Assembly: GCA_934096785.1 (NCBI GenBank)
Contig: CAKONA010000005.1
Coordinates: forward strand, 1-15,132
From: an uncultured Bacilli bacterium
Lineage (GTDB): Bacteria; Bacillota_I; Bacilli_A; RF39; UBA660
Length of the DNA: 15,132 nt
Direction of reading: 5' to 3'
The position numbers and the translations under genes were made by a program. The notes beneath the pieces are model-generated. The model was not told the DNA's origin and searched no databases. It worked only from the letters and a program-made list of their open reading frames with translations. Shown piece by piece: positions 6,790-13,750 of this stretch. Within the stretch, counting starts at the first letter, position 1. Each line of letters opens with the position of its first letter.

Positions 6790-7506
6790 TTAATGTATAA
6801 AGTGACCAATTAGAATGATTATAATTCCTAAGATTATTCCTATTTGTAATTCTTTCTTTTTAATATGTTCTTTTACTTCACAAAGTAGTTCAAACATAGA
6901 TATATATATAAGCATACCTAATGTTAATGATATAAGAACTCCTGTTAATGTATTATTTAGTGTTATCTTAAATATATTTATAATGATTATTCCAATTACA
7001 CTTGAAAATACTAAACTACTTAGTAAGAATGTTTTTTCTTGTTTATCTTTTATAAGTGAAGATATTTGTATACCAAGAGGAATATTGTGAAATGATACTC
7101 CTAGTGCTGTAAAGAAACCTAGGCTTAATGAATTAATTGATGTTGTGTAGATTGCTGTTCCTTCAATTATGTTATGAAGAAATAATGCTAATGCTGAGAT
7201 TAGGCCTATATGTTCCATATGATTCTTTTTATTACCTTCGTGTTCATGATTTGGAATAAATATATCAAGTAGTTTTAATATTGAAATTCCCACTAATACA
7301 CATATAATAATTAATAATCTACTTTCTAATAATTCTAAACATTCTGGAAGTAAGTCAAAGAATACTAGACCTAATATTATTGTGAATGAAAATCCTACTG
7401 AGAATGTTACTAGTTTTTTTTCATTTTTGACAAACTTTGTAATTATGTAACCTATTAGAAAAGATATTCCAGATAATAAAGTTATTAAAATTGCTGTTAG
7501 TTTCAT
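6790..7506 (-). CDS. ZIP-family divalent metal transporter
   Basis: A 238-residue inner-membrane protein of about eight helices, expected to import Zn or another divalent cation. The family metal-site helices are visible: HNIIEG at 111-116 and HNIPLG at 140-145. The second motif carries Leu where the usual HNxPEG has Glu. DLLPE (51-55) matches the conserved second helix, and a His-rich loop (PNHEHEGNKKNHMEH, 85-99) between helices 3 and 4 is a typical metal-binding loop. The start at 7506 is chosen because AGGTGAT stands seven bases or so before it and overlaps the stop of the upstream gene; the open frame continues upstream without a better site. It is co-transcribed with a DUF3267 zincin-like gene before it and the pseudouridine synthase after it. 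Metal specificity is not readable from sequence. Confidence 0.9.
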   Translation of the reverse strand: MKLTAILITLLSGISFLIGYIITKFVKNEKKLVTFSVGFSFTIILGLVFFDLLPECLELLESRLLIIICVLVGISILKLLDIFIPNHEHEGNKKNHMEHIGLISALALFLHNIIEGTAIYTTSINSLSLGFFTALGVSFHNIPLGIQISSLIKDKQEKTFLLSSLVFSSVIGIIIINIFKITLNNTLTGVLISLTLGMLIYISMFELLCEVKEHIKKKELQIGIILGIIIILIGHFIH

Positions 7507-7514
7507 AATATCAC

Positions 7515-8198
7515 CTATATTAAATTTAATAAATAGTCTGCGATTAAACATATTAAAATGAATAATGCTAGATATATATATGAGTTCTTTGTTATTTCTA
7601 TTTTCTTTCTCTTTTTAGATTTTAGTTTGCTTGAATCATATTCATTTGTTTCAACTAGATTAAGACCAATTGTTTTGTATTTTGATAAGTTGTTTTTAGA
7701 TATTAAGTAGTATGCATCAGCATCATCATATTCAGCAAACATTACATTTTTAGGCATTTTACTTATTTGAATGAACATAATTATATCAAAGATTGAACCT
7801 ATCATATTGATAATTGATAAGAATCCAAGGAATGGCAAATTAAATATTTTAGCAATTATAAGTGTTAATATACCAATTAAAGTAAATGGAGCTAAAAGTG
7901 AAGTTAGTATTGTCTTTTTATTTACTTTTTCACTACATTGACAATAGAATATTCCTTTTTCCAGGCTTATTCCTAGATATAAATTTTTAGGACTAACGTC
8001 TTTACCTGTTAGGTATCCAAGATAATGAATAAGTTCATGAATAACAAACCATAATAAGATAAATGGTAGTCTTGTAAATGTTATGCTGTTATAAAATTCT
8101 GGAAACAATAAATAATAAACTATAAAAAGTGGTATTGCTAGTAATATTGATAAGGCATTACCTACTCCTATATTCATTTTGTACTTATAATATTTCAT
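7515..8198 (-). CDS. DUF3267-type putative membrane zinc metallopeptidase
   Basis: A 227-residue polytopic membrane protein with helices at about 15-32, 42-60, 97-118, 122-145 and 206-226. HELIH (54-58), within a membrane segment, is the HExxH zinc site of membrane zincins such as DUF3267 and M50-like proteins. Asp138 in GSIFDIIMF is a candidate third ligand. After the core comes a soluble part containing AEYDDADAYYLISK and a strongly basic stretch (SKLKSKKRKK) before the last helix. Substrates of the family are unknown to me. It heads the operon with a ZIP metal transporter eight bases downstream, so a link to metal supply is possible but unproven. AGGATGTGAT precedes the ATG, and an extended -10 box lies close upstream. 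Confidence 0.8.
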   Translation of the reverse strand: MKYYKYKMNIGVGNALSILLAIPLFIVYYLLFPEFYNSITFTRLPFILLWFVIHELIHYLGYLTGKDVSPKNLYLGISLEKGIFYCQCSEKVNKKTILTSLLAPFTLIGILTLIIAKIFNLPFLGFLSIINMIGSIFDIIMFIQISKMPKNVMFAEYDDADAYYLISKNNLSKYKTIGLNLVETNEYDSSKLKSKKRKKIEITKNSYIYLALFILICLIADYLLNLI

Positions 8199-8217
8199 AC
8201 GATCACATCCTATTAAT

Positions 8218-8226
8218 ATAATAACA
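8218..8226 (-). promoter_or_regulatory. Extended -10 promoter of the DUF3267-ZIP-RluA operon
   Basis: TGT followed by TATTAT on the minus strand (8226-8218), with an expected start near 8211 and a leader of about 13 bases that begins at the AGGAT binding site. Its -35 region would fall on the -10 box of the divergent queH promoter, so the two promoters probably compete or are mutually exclusive. Confidence 0.5.
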
Positions 8227-8234
8227 TATTTTTG

Positions 8235-8243
8235 TGGTAAAAT
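8235..8243 (+). promoter_or_regulatory. Extended -10 promoter of queH
   Basis: TGG followed by TAAAAT (8238-8243). The expected start is near 8250, immediately at AGGTGAT, giving a leader of only about ten bases. This leaves no room for a preQ1 riboswitch. Confidence 0.5.
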
Positions 8244-8259
8244 ATAGATAGGTGATTTT

Positions 8260-8892
8260 ATGAGTAAAATTTTAGAAAATAAATGTAAAGAAGAACTATT
8301 AAATGTTGATAAGAATCATAAGAAATTACTTCTTCATAGTTGTTGTGCTCCTTGTAGTTCTCATGTTATTAGTTATTTATGTTCTTATTTTGATATAACT
8401 ATTCTTTATTATAATCCTAATATTGCTCCTAAGGATGAGTACTTAAAAAGGAAAAATGAACAAATTAAATTACTAAGTATGTTAGAGTCTCCAAATAAGT
8501 TAGACATAATTGATTGTGATTATGATAATGATATATATAATAATCTGGTTAAAGGATATGAAATGTGCCCTGAAAAGGGAGATAGATGTACTATTTGTTT
8601 TAATCTTAGACTTGAGAAGACTGCTAGTATCGCAAAAGATAAAGGATATGACTACTTTTGTAGTACTCTTTCAGTTAGTCCATATAAGAATGCTGAACTT
8701 ATTAATGAGATTGGTGAAAAAATGGAAAAGAAATATGATGTTAAATGGTTGCATTCTGATTTTAAGAAAGAAAATGGTTATAAACATTCAATAGAACTTT
8801 CTCATAAATATGGACTATATCGTCAAAATTATTGTGGATGTGTTTATTCAAAAAGAGATGAAATGTTAAAAAGGAAAAATAAAGATGAATAA
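8260..8892 (+). CDS. queH: Epoxyqueuosine reductase QueH (DUF208)
   Basis: A 210-residue cytoplasmic iron-sulfur enzyme that reduces epoxyqueuosine to queuosine at tRNA wobble position 34, replacing the unrelated cobalamin-dependent QueG. The family signature is complete: HSCCAPCSS with Cys28, Cys29 and Cys32; GDRCTICFNLR with Cys110 and Cys113; and YCGC with Cys192 and Cys194. The vicinal cysteines and the C-terminal CGC are expected to hold the cluster. The lysine-rich C-terminus is ordinary for an AT-rich genome. The start is set by AGGTGAT just upstream. The next gene, a sirtuin, begins inside the queH stop (ATGAATAA), so the two are translationally coupled. No other queuosine gene is in the window, so the cell may salvage a precursor or encode the rest elsewhere. 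Confidence 0.95.
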   Translation: MSKILENKCKEELLNVDKNHKKLLLHSCCAPCSSHVISYLCSYFDITILYYNPNIAPKDEYLKRKNEQIKLLSMLESPNKLDIIDCDYDNDIYNNLVKGYEMCPEKGDRCTICFNLRLEKTASIAKDKGYDYFCSTLSVSPYKNAELINEIGEKMEKKYDVKWLHSDFKKENGYKHSIELSHKYGLYRQNYCGCVYSKRDEMLKRKNKDE

Positions 8893-9601
8893 AATTGATA
8901 AGTTACAAAGTATAATTGATAATTCTAATAATATAGTGTTTTTTAGTGGAGCTGGTGTTTCAACACTAAGTGGTATTAAAGACTTTAGAAGTAAAGATGG
9001 TCTTTATAATATGAAATATAAGTTTCCACCTGAGATGATATTAAGTAGTGGATTTTTCTATCAAAATACAAGTGAATTTTATAAATTCTATAAAGATAAG
9101 TTAAATTGTTTAGACTGCAAGCCTAATATTATTCATAAGTACATGGTAAAACTAGAAAAACTTGGAAAGTTAAAAGCAATTGTTACTCAAAATATTGATG
9201 GATTACATACTAAGGCAGGAAGTAATAATGTTCTAGAGTTACATGGCTCTATTTATAAGAATCATTGTATTAAGTGTGGAAAGTTTTATGATGAGAAGTA
9301 TGTATTTAATAGTAAAGATATACCTTTATGTGAATGCGGGGGTATTATTAAACCTGATGTTGTTTTGTATGGAGAAATGTTAGATGAATATACTCTTAAC
9401 AGGTCAATTGAAGTTATTAGTTCATGTGATACTTTAATAGTTGCTGGTACTTCTTTAACAGTTGAACCTGCTAGTAGTTTAGTTAGGCTTTTTAGAGGTA
9501 AAAATTTAGTCATAATAAATAGAGATGCCACTAATTATGATAGTTATGCATCTCTAGTAATACATGATGAATTTAAAAATGTGTTTGATAAACTTAATTA
9601 A
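8885..9601 (+). CDS. NAD-dependent protein deacylase, sirtuin (CobB/Sir2)
   Basis: A 238-residue class III deacylase that removes acyl groups from lysines using NAD and produces nicotinamide. Visible motifs in order: NAD-binding GAGVS (22-26) and DFRS (33-36); TQNIDGLH (101-108); catalytic His120 in LELHGS; a structural zinc site of Cys128 and Cys131 with Cys149 and Cys151 (CxxC then CxC); and GTSLTVEP (188-195). Length and layout match bacterial CobB-type sirtuins. It overlaps queH by eight bases, and AAGGA about nine bases before the ATG lies within the queH coding end. Its 3' end overlaps the convergent membrane gene by eight bases in the palindrome TTAATTAA. Whether it prefers acetyl or longer acyl groups is not clear, since an Ala-Tyr-Arg desuccinylase signature was not recognised. 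Confidence 0.94.
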   Translation: MNKIDKLQSIIDNSNNIVFFSGAGVSTLSGIKDFRSKDGLYNMKYKFPPEMILSSGFFYQNTSEFYKFYKDKLNCLDCKPNIIHKYMVKLEKLGKLKAIVTQNIDGLHTKAGSNNVLELHGSIYKNHCIKCGKFYDEKYVFNSKDIPLCECGGIIKPDVVLYGEMLDEYTLNRSIEVISSCDTLIVAGTSLTVEPASSLVRLFRGKNLVIINRDATNYDSYASLVIHDEFKNVFDKLN

Positions 9602-10112
9602 TAATGCCACCTAAAAGGCCATAAGATAAAATCATCATTATGATACTTGCCATAATTATTCCACCCATTACTGCAAAGAATGATTTTTTTCTGTCCATAT
9701 CAAATACACTTGCAACTAAGCATCCTGTCCATGCTCCTGTACCTGGAAGTGGTATTCCTACGAAAAGAAGTAGTCCTAAGTATCCATACTTATCTATTTC
9801 TTTTCTATTTTTATGTGCTTTTTCTCTTAACCATTTAGATACTTTTTGAAGAAAACCAACTTTGGATTTTTCCATTAGGTCCATTATTTTAGATATAAAA
9901 AGTAAGATGAATGGTACAGGTAGAGTGTTACCTATTATTGAGATGATGTAACCATAAATTGGTTTAACTCCTAGAAGTGTAGCTGCGATTAGGCCACCTC
10001 TTAGTTCTAGTAAAGGTAATAATGATATAATAAACACTATTAGTTCTTTTCCATATTTAAGTGCTAATACTCCTCCAAATGATTTTATAATTCCATTTAT
10101 TAAATTTTCCAT
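9594..10112 (-). CDS. Small multidrug-export-family membrane protein (COG2426)
   Basis: A 172-residue membrane protein with about four to five helices, of the family named small multidrug export protein. Transport of drugs is a family label only; the true substrate is unknown. LLPLLELRGG (31-40), the GN-P-P pattern at 61-67 and PLPGTGAWTG (121-130) are characteristic, and the last resembles the re-entrant loop motif of DedA-like proteins. A basic loop (about 82-108) lies between the two halves. AAGGAG five bases before the ATG fixes the start. It is a single-gene unit with its own extended -10 promoter, convergent with the sirtuin gene and sharing its stop region. Confidence 0.85.
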   Translation of the reverse strand: MENLINGIIKSFGGVLALKYGKELIVFIISLLPLLELRGGLIAATLLGVKPIYGYIISIIGNTLPVPFILLFISKIMDLMEKSKVGFLQKVSKWLREKAHKNRKEIDKYGYLGLLLFVGIPLPGTGAWTGCLVASVFDMDRKKSFFAVMGGIIMASIIMMILSYGLLGGIIN

Positions 10113-10144
10113 AGTTTCTCCTTATTAACAATTAGTATACACAT

Positions 10145-10153
10145 ATTATAGCA
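10145..10153 (-). promoter_or_regulatory. Extended -10 promoter of the small multidrug-export-family gene
   Basis: TGC followed by TATAAT on the minus strand (10153-10145). The expected start is near 10137, with a leader of about 25 bases carrying AAGGAG. It is divergent from the murI promoter, whose -10 box is about 30 bases away, so the upstream regions overlap. Confidence 0.6.
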
Positions 10154-10178
10154 TAAATTAACCTAATTTATATAGTTG

Positions 10179-10187
10179 TGATATAAT
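10179..10187 (+). promoter_or_regulatory. Extended -10 promoter of murI
   Basis: TGA followed by TATAAT (10182-10187). The start would be near 10194, at the GAGG binding site itself, leaving a leader of about ten bases before the ATG at 10204. Confidence 0.6.
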
Positions 10188-10203
10188 ATTTTAGAGGTTA
10201 ATT

Positions 10204-10917
10204 ATGAATAATAATAAAATTGGTATGTTTGATTCTGGTATTGGTGGACTTACTGTACTTAAAGAGTTAAGGAAAATGCTTCCTAATGAAGACTATATTT
10301 ATTATGCTGACTCTAAGAATAATCCTTATGGTGAAAAAAGTGATAAAGAGTTAATGAGTATTGTTACTGGTATAGTAGACTATCTTATTTCTAAAAATGT
10401 TAAGATTATAGTTATTGCTTGTAATACAGCAACTACTAGATGTATAAAAAGGCTTAGAAAGATGTATCCAGAGATGATATTTGTTGGTACTGAACCAGCT
10501 ATAAAGGTTGCTTGTGATAAGAACTTTAAGAATACTTTAGTTATGGCTACTCCTGGTACTGTTAAGTCTGAAAGAATACATGAACTCGTTACTCAAAACA
10601 AAAGAAAGGATCAAAAGATTATTCTTCTTTCATGTAAAGGTCTTGCTGATGCGATTGAAAGTCATGATAAAAATAGAATTGACTCAGTACTTCATGATTT
10701 ACTTGATGAATACAAAGATAAAGATATTGACTCAATAGTTCTTGGTTGTACTCATTATCCACACGCTAAAAGGAATATCAAAGAGATAATTCCAAATGCT
10801 AAGTTAATTGATGGAAATAAAGGAGTTTCAAAGCAAGTTAAAAGACAACTTGAAAGTCATAATTTATTAAGTGATAGAACTAAGTATGGTAAAGTTAAAA
10901 TGATTTATAACAAATGA
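10204..10917 (+). CDS. murI: Glutamate racemase
   Basis: A 237-residue cytoplasmic, cofactor-independent enzyme that makes D-glutamate for peptidoglycan. The two catalytic cysteines are present in their motifs: Cys73 in ACNTAT (72-77) and Cys182 in GCTHYPH (181-187). DSGIGGLTV (10-18), the DxxxxPYG segment (36-43) and GTEPAIK (95-101) are also conserved. The protein is roughly 30 residues shorter than common racemases of this family, missing mainly the last C-terminal helix; all active-site elements precede that point. The stop is TGA, directly followed by a terminator, which shows TGA is a stop codon here. The leader is unusually short, with GAGG at its expected 5' end. ddl and murF, other peptidoglycan precursor genes, lie convergently just downstream. 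Confidence 0.95.
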   Translation: MNNNKIGMFDSGIGGLTVLKELRKMLPNEDYIYYADSKNNPYGEKSDKELMSIVTGIVDYLISKNVKIIVIACNTATTRCIKRLRKMYPEMIFVGTEPAIKVACDKNFKNTLVMATPGTVKSERIHELVTQNKRKDQKIILLSCKGLADAIESHDKNRIDSVLHDLLDEYKDKDIDSIVLGCTHYPHAKRNIKEIIPNAKLIDGNKGVSKQVKRQLESHNLLSDRTKYGKVKMIYNK

Positions 10918-10920
10918 AAA

Positions 10921-10947
10921 CAGAGATTAGATTTCTCTGCTTTTTTT
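10921..10947 (+). terminator. Terminator of murI, possibly working in both directions
   Basis: CAGAGA (10921-10926) pairs with TCTCTG (10934-10939) around a seven-base loop, followed by C and seven T (10941-10947). Read on the other strand the same stem is followed by TTTT, so it may also end the ddl operon, whose stop codon (10948-10946) lies in the T-run. Confidence 0.85.
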
Positions 10948-12139
10948 AGTTCTTTAGTCCTTTCATACCTTTTAATCCTTTTGAACCATTGAATCCTTCT
11001 AGAATGTTAGTGTTGAATGATTTTACTTTTTTAGATTTGTTCTTATATTCTTTTATAGCAATACTTATCATTTCATCAAGTAGTTCTCTATATTTTAAGT
11101 TTGCTTCTTTCCATAGATAGAATGATAGACTACCTGGACATGTGTTTGGTTCATTTACATAGAATTTGTTTGCTTTTTTATCTATTAAGAAGTCTATTCT
11201 ACATACTCCGCTTAGGTTAAGTATTTTAAATACTTTCTTAGCTGTTTCTTGTATATCTTTAGTAAGACTATCTGATATTCTAGCTGGAACTATTCTATTA
11301 GTTGATGCCATTCCTTTAGATGATGTTCCTTTTAATTTAGAGTTTCCTAAGTATTTATCAGCATAACTTAGTATTTCATCAAGTCCCATTACTTCTTCTA
11401 GTGGACTTACTTTTTGATATTCATAGTTTCCTAGTACACTAGCATTTACTTCAGTTAGGTTTTCGATAGCTTTTTCTACAACTACTTTTGTATCATAACT
11501 TATTGCTTCTTCGATTGCTTCTTCAATCTTTTTTGAGTCATGTACTTTTGTTATACCTACACTACTTCCTAGTGTCGCTGGTTTTACTACTACTGGATAA
11601 CCTATCTTTTTAATGTTATCTAATACTTTGTCTTTGTCTTCTAAATATTCGTTATCAAAGAACCAAGTGTAGTCAACAACTGGAATACCTACTGAAGACA
11701 TTACTTGTTTCATAACTACTTTGTCTTGACCTAATGCTGAACCTAAGACATGTGAACCAACATAAGGAATACCTATTGAATCAAGAAGTCCAGCAAGTGA
11801 ACCATCTTCTATATTGTTTCCATGAACTACTGGTAAGATAATATCTATATCAGTTATATCTTTTCTAAATAATCCATTTGTTTTTTGTAAGAAGAAAGAC
11901 TTTCCTTTTTTATAAAGTGTTACTGTTTTAGCATATTTCTTTTCATCTTCGAAATTCTTATAGAAGTCCATTTCTCTTAGTACGTGTCCTGTGTACCATG
12001 TTCTATCTTTTGATATATAGATTGGTATTATTTCATATTTTTCTTCATCTAAATTGTTCATTGCTTGGATTGCTGAGATTATACTTACTTCATGTTCTAC
12101 TGTTTCTCCTCCAAAAATTACTCCTACTTTTATTTTCAT
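10946..12139 (-). CDS. ddl: D-alanine--D-alanine ligase
   Basis: A 397-residue ATP-grasp ligase that joins two D-alanines for the peptidoglycan stem. Motifs in order: GGETVEHEVSI with Glu15 (11-20), HGNNIEDGSLAGL (106-118), the nucleotide-binding VVKPATLGSSVGI (184-196), the omega-loop region LKGTSSKGMAS (269-279), CRIDF (313-317) and the Mg-binding NEPNTCPGS (329-337). The last is a variant of the usual EINTxPG. The tail after residue 376 ends in a short basic Gly-Leu-Lys repeat (SKGLKGMKGLKN) that the fold does not need. AGGAG before the ATG and an 11-base gap after murF show the operon. Depsipeptide (D-Ala-D-Lac) ligases share this fold; nothing here proves that activity, and D-Ala-D-Ala is the default call. 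Confidence 0.92.
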   Translation of the reverse strand: MKIKVGVIFGGETVEHEVSIISAIQAMNNLDEEKYEIIPIYISKDRTWYTGHVLREMDFYKNFEDEKKYAKTVTLYKKGKSFFLQKTNGLFRKDITDIDIILPVVHGNNIEDGSLAGLLDSIGIPYVGSHVLGSALGQDKVVMKQVMSSVGIPVVDYTWFFDNEYLEDKDKVLDNIKKIGYPVVVKPATLGSSVGITKVHDSKKIEEAIEEAISYDTKVVVEKAIENLTEVNASVLGNYEYQKVSPLEEVMGLDEILSYADKYLGNSKLKGTSSKGMASTNRIVPARISDSLTKDIQETAKKVFKILNLSGVCRIDFLIDKKANKFYVNEPNTCPGSLSFYLWKEANLKYRELLDEMISIAIKEYKNKSKKVKSFNTNILEGFNGSKGLKGMKGLKN

Positions 12140-12150
12140 AATATCTACTC

Positions 12151-13749
12151 CTATTCATTAAATATATCTGGTAAGTCATTTTCTAATAATACGTATGTTT
12201 CTTTGTCACTTAGTTTTCTCATTAATGGGAATGCTTCTTTTACGTCATTTAGAATATGTATTTGATTACTCGGATATTTTTCTTTCTTTAGTCCATCTTG
12301 TATTGGTTTTGTTTGTTCTTCTCCGACTAAGATTACTTCATCTGCACAGTCTGCAATCTCTCGACCAAATTCGAAGTTTGAACTATATTGTTCATCTCCT
12401 AGTTCTATCATACCTGGGGTAACGATTATTCTTTTACCTTTCATCATTTTAAGAACATCAACTGCCATTTTAGAACCTACTGGATTTGAATTGTATGCAT
12501 CATCTATTATAAAGATGTTTTCTGTGTATTTCTTTAGTTCTAATCTGTGTTCAATTGTTTGAATTCTTCTTACACCGATTGCTATTTGCTCTAGTGTTAG
12601 CCCTAATTCATATGACATTGCGATAGCTTCAAGTACATTATATACGTTAGCACTTCCTAGTAATTTTGTTTCAAATGTGTGTTCTTCTTTTGTATTTTTG
12701 AATACACATGTAAATGTTGTACCTTTGTTAGACAGTTTTATATCTTTAGCATACACATCAGCATCTTTATTTTTAGTTGATACCCATATTACTTTGCATT
12801 TACTTTTTAGTTTGTAACTTGTTTGGTAAGGGTCATCCATATTTAAGACTGCTACTCCATCATCTGGTAGTGAATCTATTAGTTCAAATTTTGCTTTTTG
12901 AATGTTTTCTTGGCTTCCAAAACTTTCTAAGTGCGCTGTACCTATGATGGTTAAAATACCATACTTTGGTTTAATGAAATCAGCTTTTTGTTTGATTTCA
13001 CCTCTATAGAATGCTCCCATTTCTGCTACAAAGGTTTCACTGAATTTATCCATGTAGTTGTTAATCGCATTTATAAGTCCATACATTGTGTTAAAACTCT
13101 TTGGTGTTGCGAATGAATTATATTTAACATTCAAGATATCGTTTAAAGCATTTTTAGTACTTGTTTTTCCATAACTTCCTGTTACTGCTATTTTCTTTAG
13201 TGATGTCATTTGATTTAGTTTAGTTTGTGCTTGCCTTTTGTAATGAAGATATACCATTTTTTCAACTGGTTTATTTATTATGTTACATAGCCATATTATT
13301 ATTGTATTTATATAAGAGAAAAGTCCTATAATTAGATAATATATAAACAAGTTATCAACATTGAAATTTATAATCATTGGTAAAATACATATTGTTAACA
13401 ATATAAACATAGTTGTATAAAGTCTTTTAATTCTTGGTGTTACTACTAAAGGTTTTTTAGACTGTTCTTTTACAGCGTTACTTTTGTATAAGAAGTAAAC
13501 TATCATATAGAATACTGCGAATGTTATTAGTGTTACTTTAGTACTTGTAAATTTTAGAAAAAAGAATAGAATAAATGCCATATCAAATGTTATATACACT
13601 TTTTTAGCATTTGCTTTTACCCATTTTAAATATCTATTTCCATCATTGTACCAGTTTTGTTGAAGCATATGTAACGCTTTTCTTGATTTATATGTTAGAT
13701 AATATATGTATGTAAGTAATGTTAGTAAAAACAATATTTTTTCGTTCAT
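12151..13749 (-). CDS. murF: MurF-type ligase with an N-terminal membrane domain
   Basis: A 532-residue ligase that should add D-Ala-D-Ala to UDP-MurNAc-tripeptide. Residues 185-532 are a normal Mur ligase centre and C-terminus: P-loop TGSYGKTST (190-198), AEMGAFYRGEI (242-252), the Lys287 of KAKFEL expected to be carbamylated, NMDD (303-306), EHRLE (400-404), and the MurF-specific DDAYNSNP (416-423) and GMIELGDE (446-453). Instead of the usual N-terminal domain that holds the UDP-MurNAc part, residues 1-170 carry about five hydrophobic segments (about 4-19, 52-68, 70-88, 110-128, 133-156) and a soluble stretch with MLQQNWYND. The enzyme is therefore probably bound to the inner face of the membrane. 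The ATG starts one base after the hydrolase stop, with GAGG inside that gene's end. A related amide ligase of the MurT kind is less likely given the MurF motifs and the ddl neighbour. Confidence 0.88.
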   Translation of the reverse strand: MNEKILFLLTLLTYIYYLTYKSRKALHMLQQNWYNDGNRYLKWVKANAKKVYITFDMAFILFFFLKFTSTKVTLITFAVFYMIVYFLYKSNAVKEQSKKPLVVTPRIKRLYTTMFILLTICILPMIINFNVDNLFIYYLIIGLFSYINTIIIWLCNIINKPVEKMVYLHYKRQAQTKLNQMTSLKKIAVTGSYGKTSTKNALNDILNVKYNSFATPKSFNTMYGLINAINNYMDKFSETFVAEMGAFYRGEIKQKADFIKPKYGILTIIGTAHLESFGSQENIQKAKFELIDSLPDDGVAVLNMDDPYQTSYKLKSKCKVIWVSTKNKDADVYAKDIKLSNKGTTFTCVFKNTKEEHTFETKLLGSANVYNVLEAIAMSYELGLTLEQIAIGVRRIQTIEHRLELKKYTENIFIIDDAYNSNPVGSKMAVDVLKMMKGKRIIVTPGMIELGDEQYSSNFEFGREIADCADEVILVGEEQTKPIQDGLKKEKYPSNQIHILNDVKEAFPLMRKLSDKETYVLLENDLPDIFNE

Positions 13750-13750
13750 G

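Noticed and set aside
8221..8259. A preQ1 riboswitch ahead of queH
   Set aside because: The expected leader is about ten bases, and no pseudoknot-like pattern is seen in the short gap.
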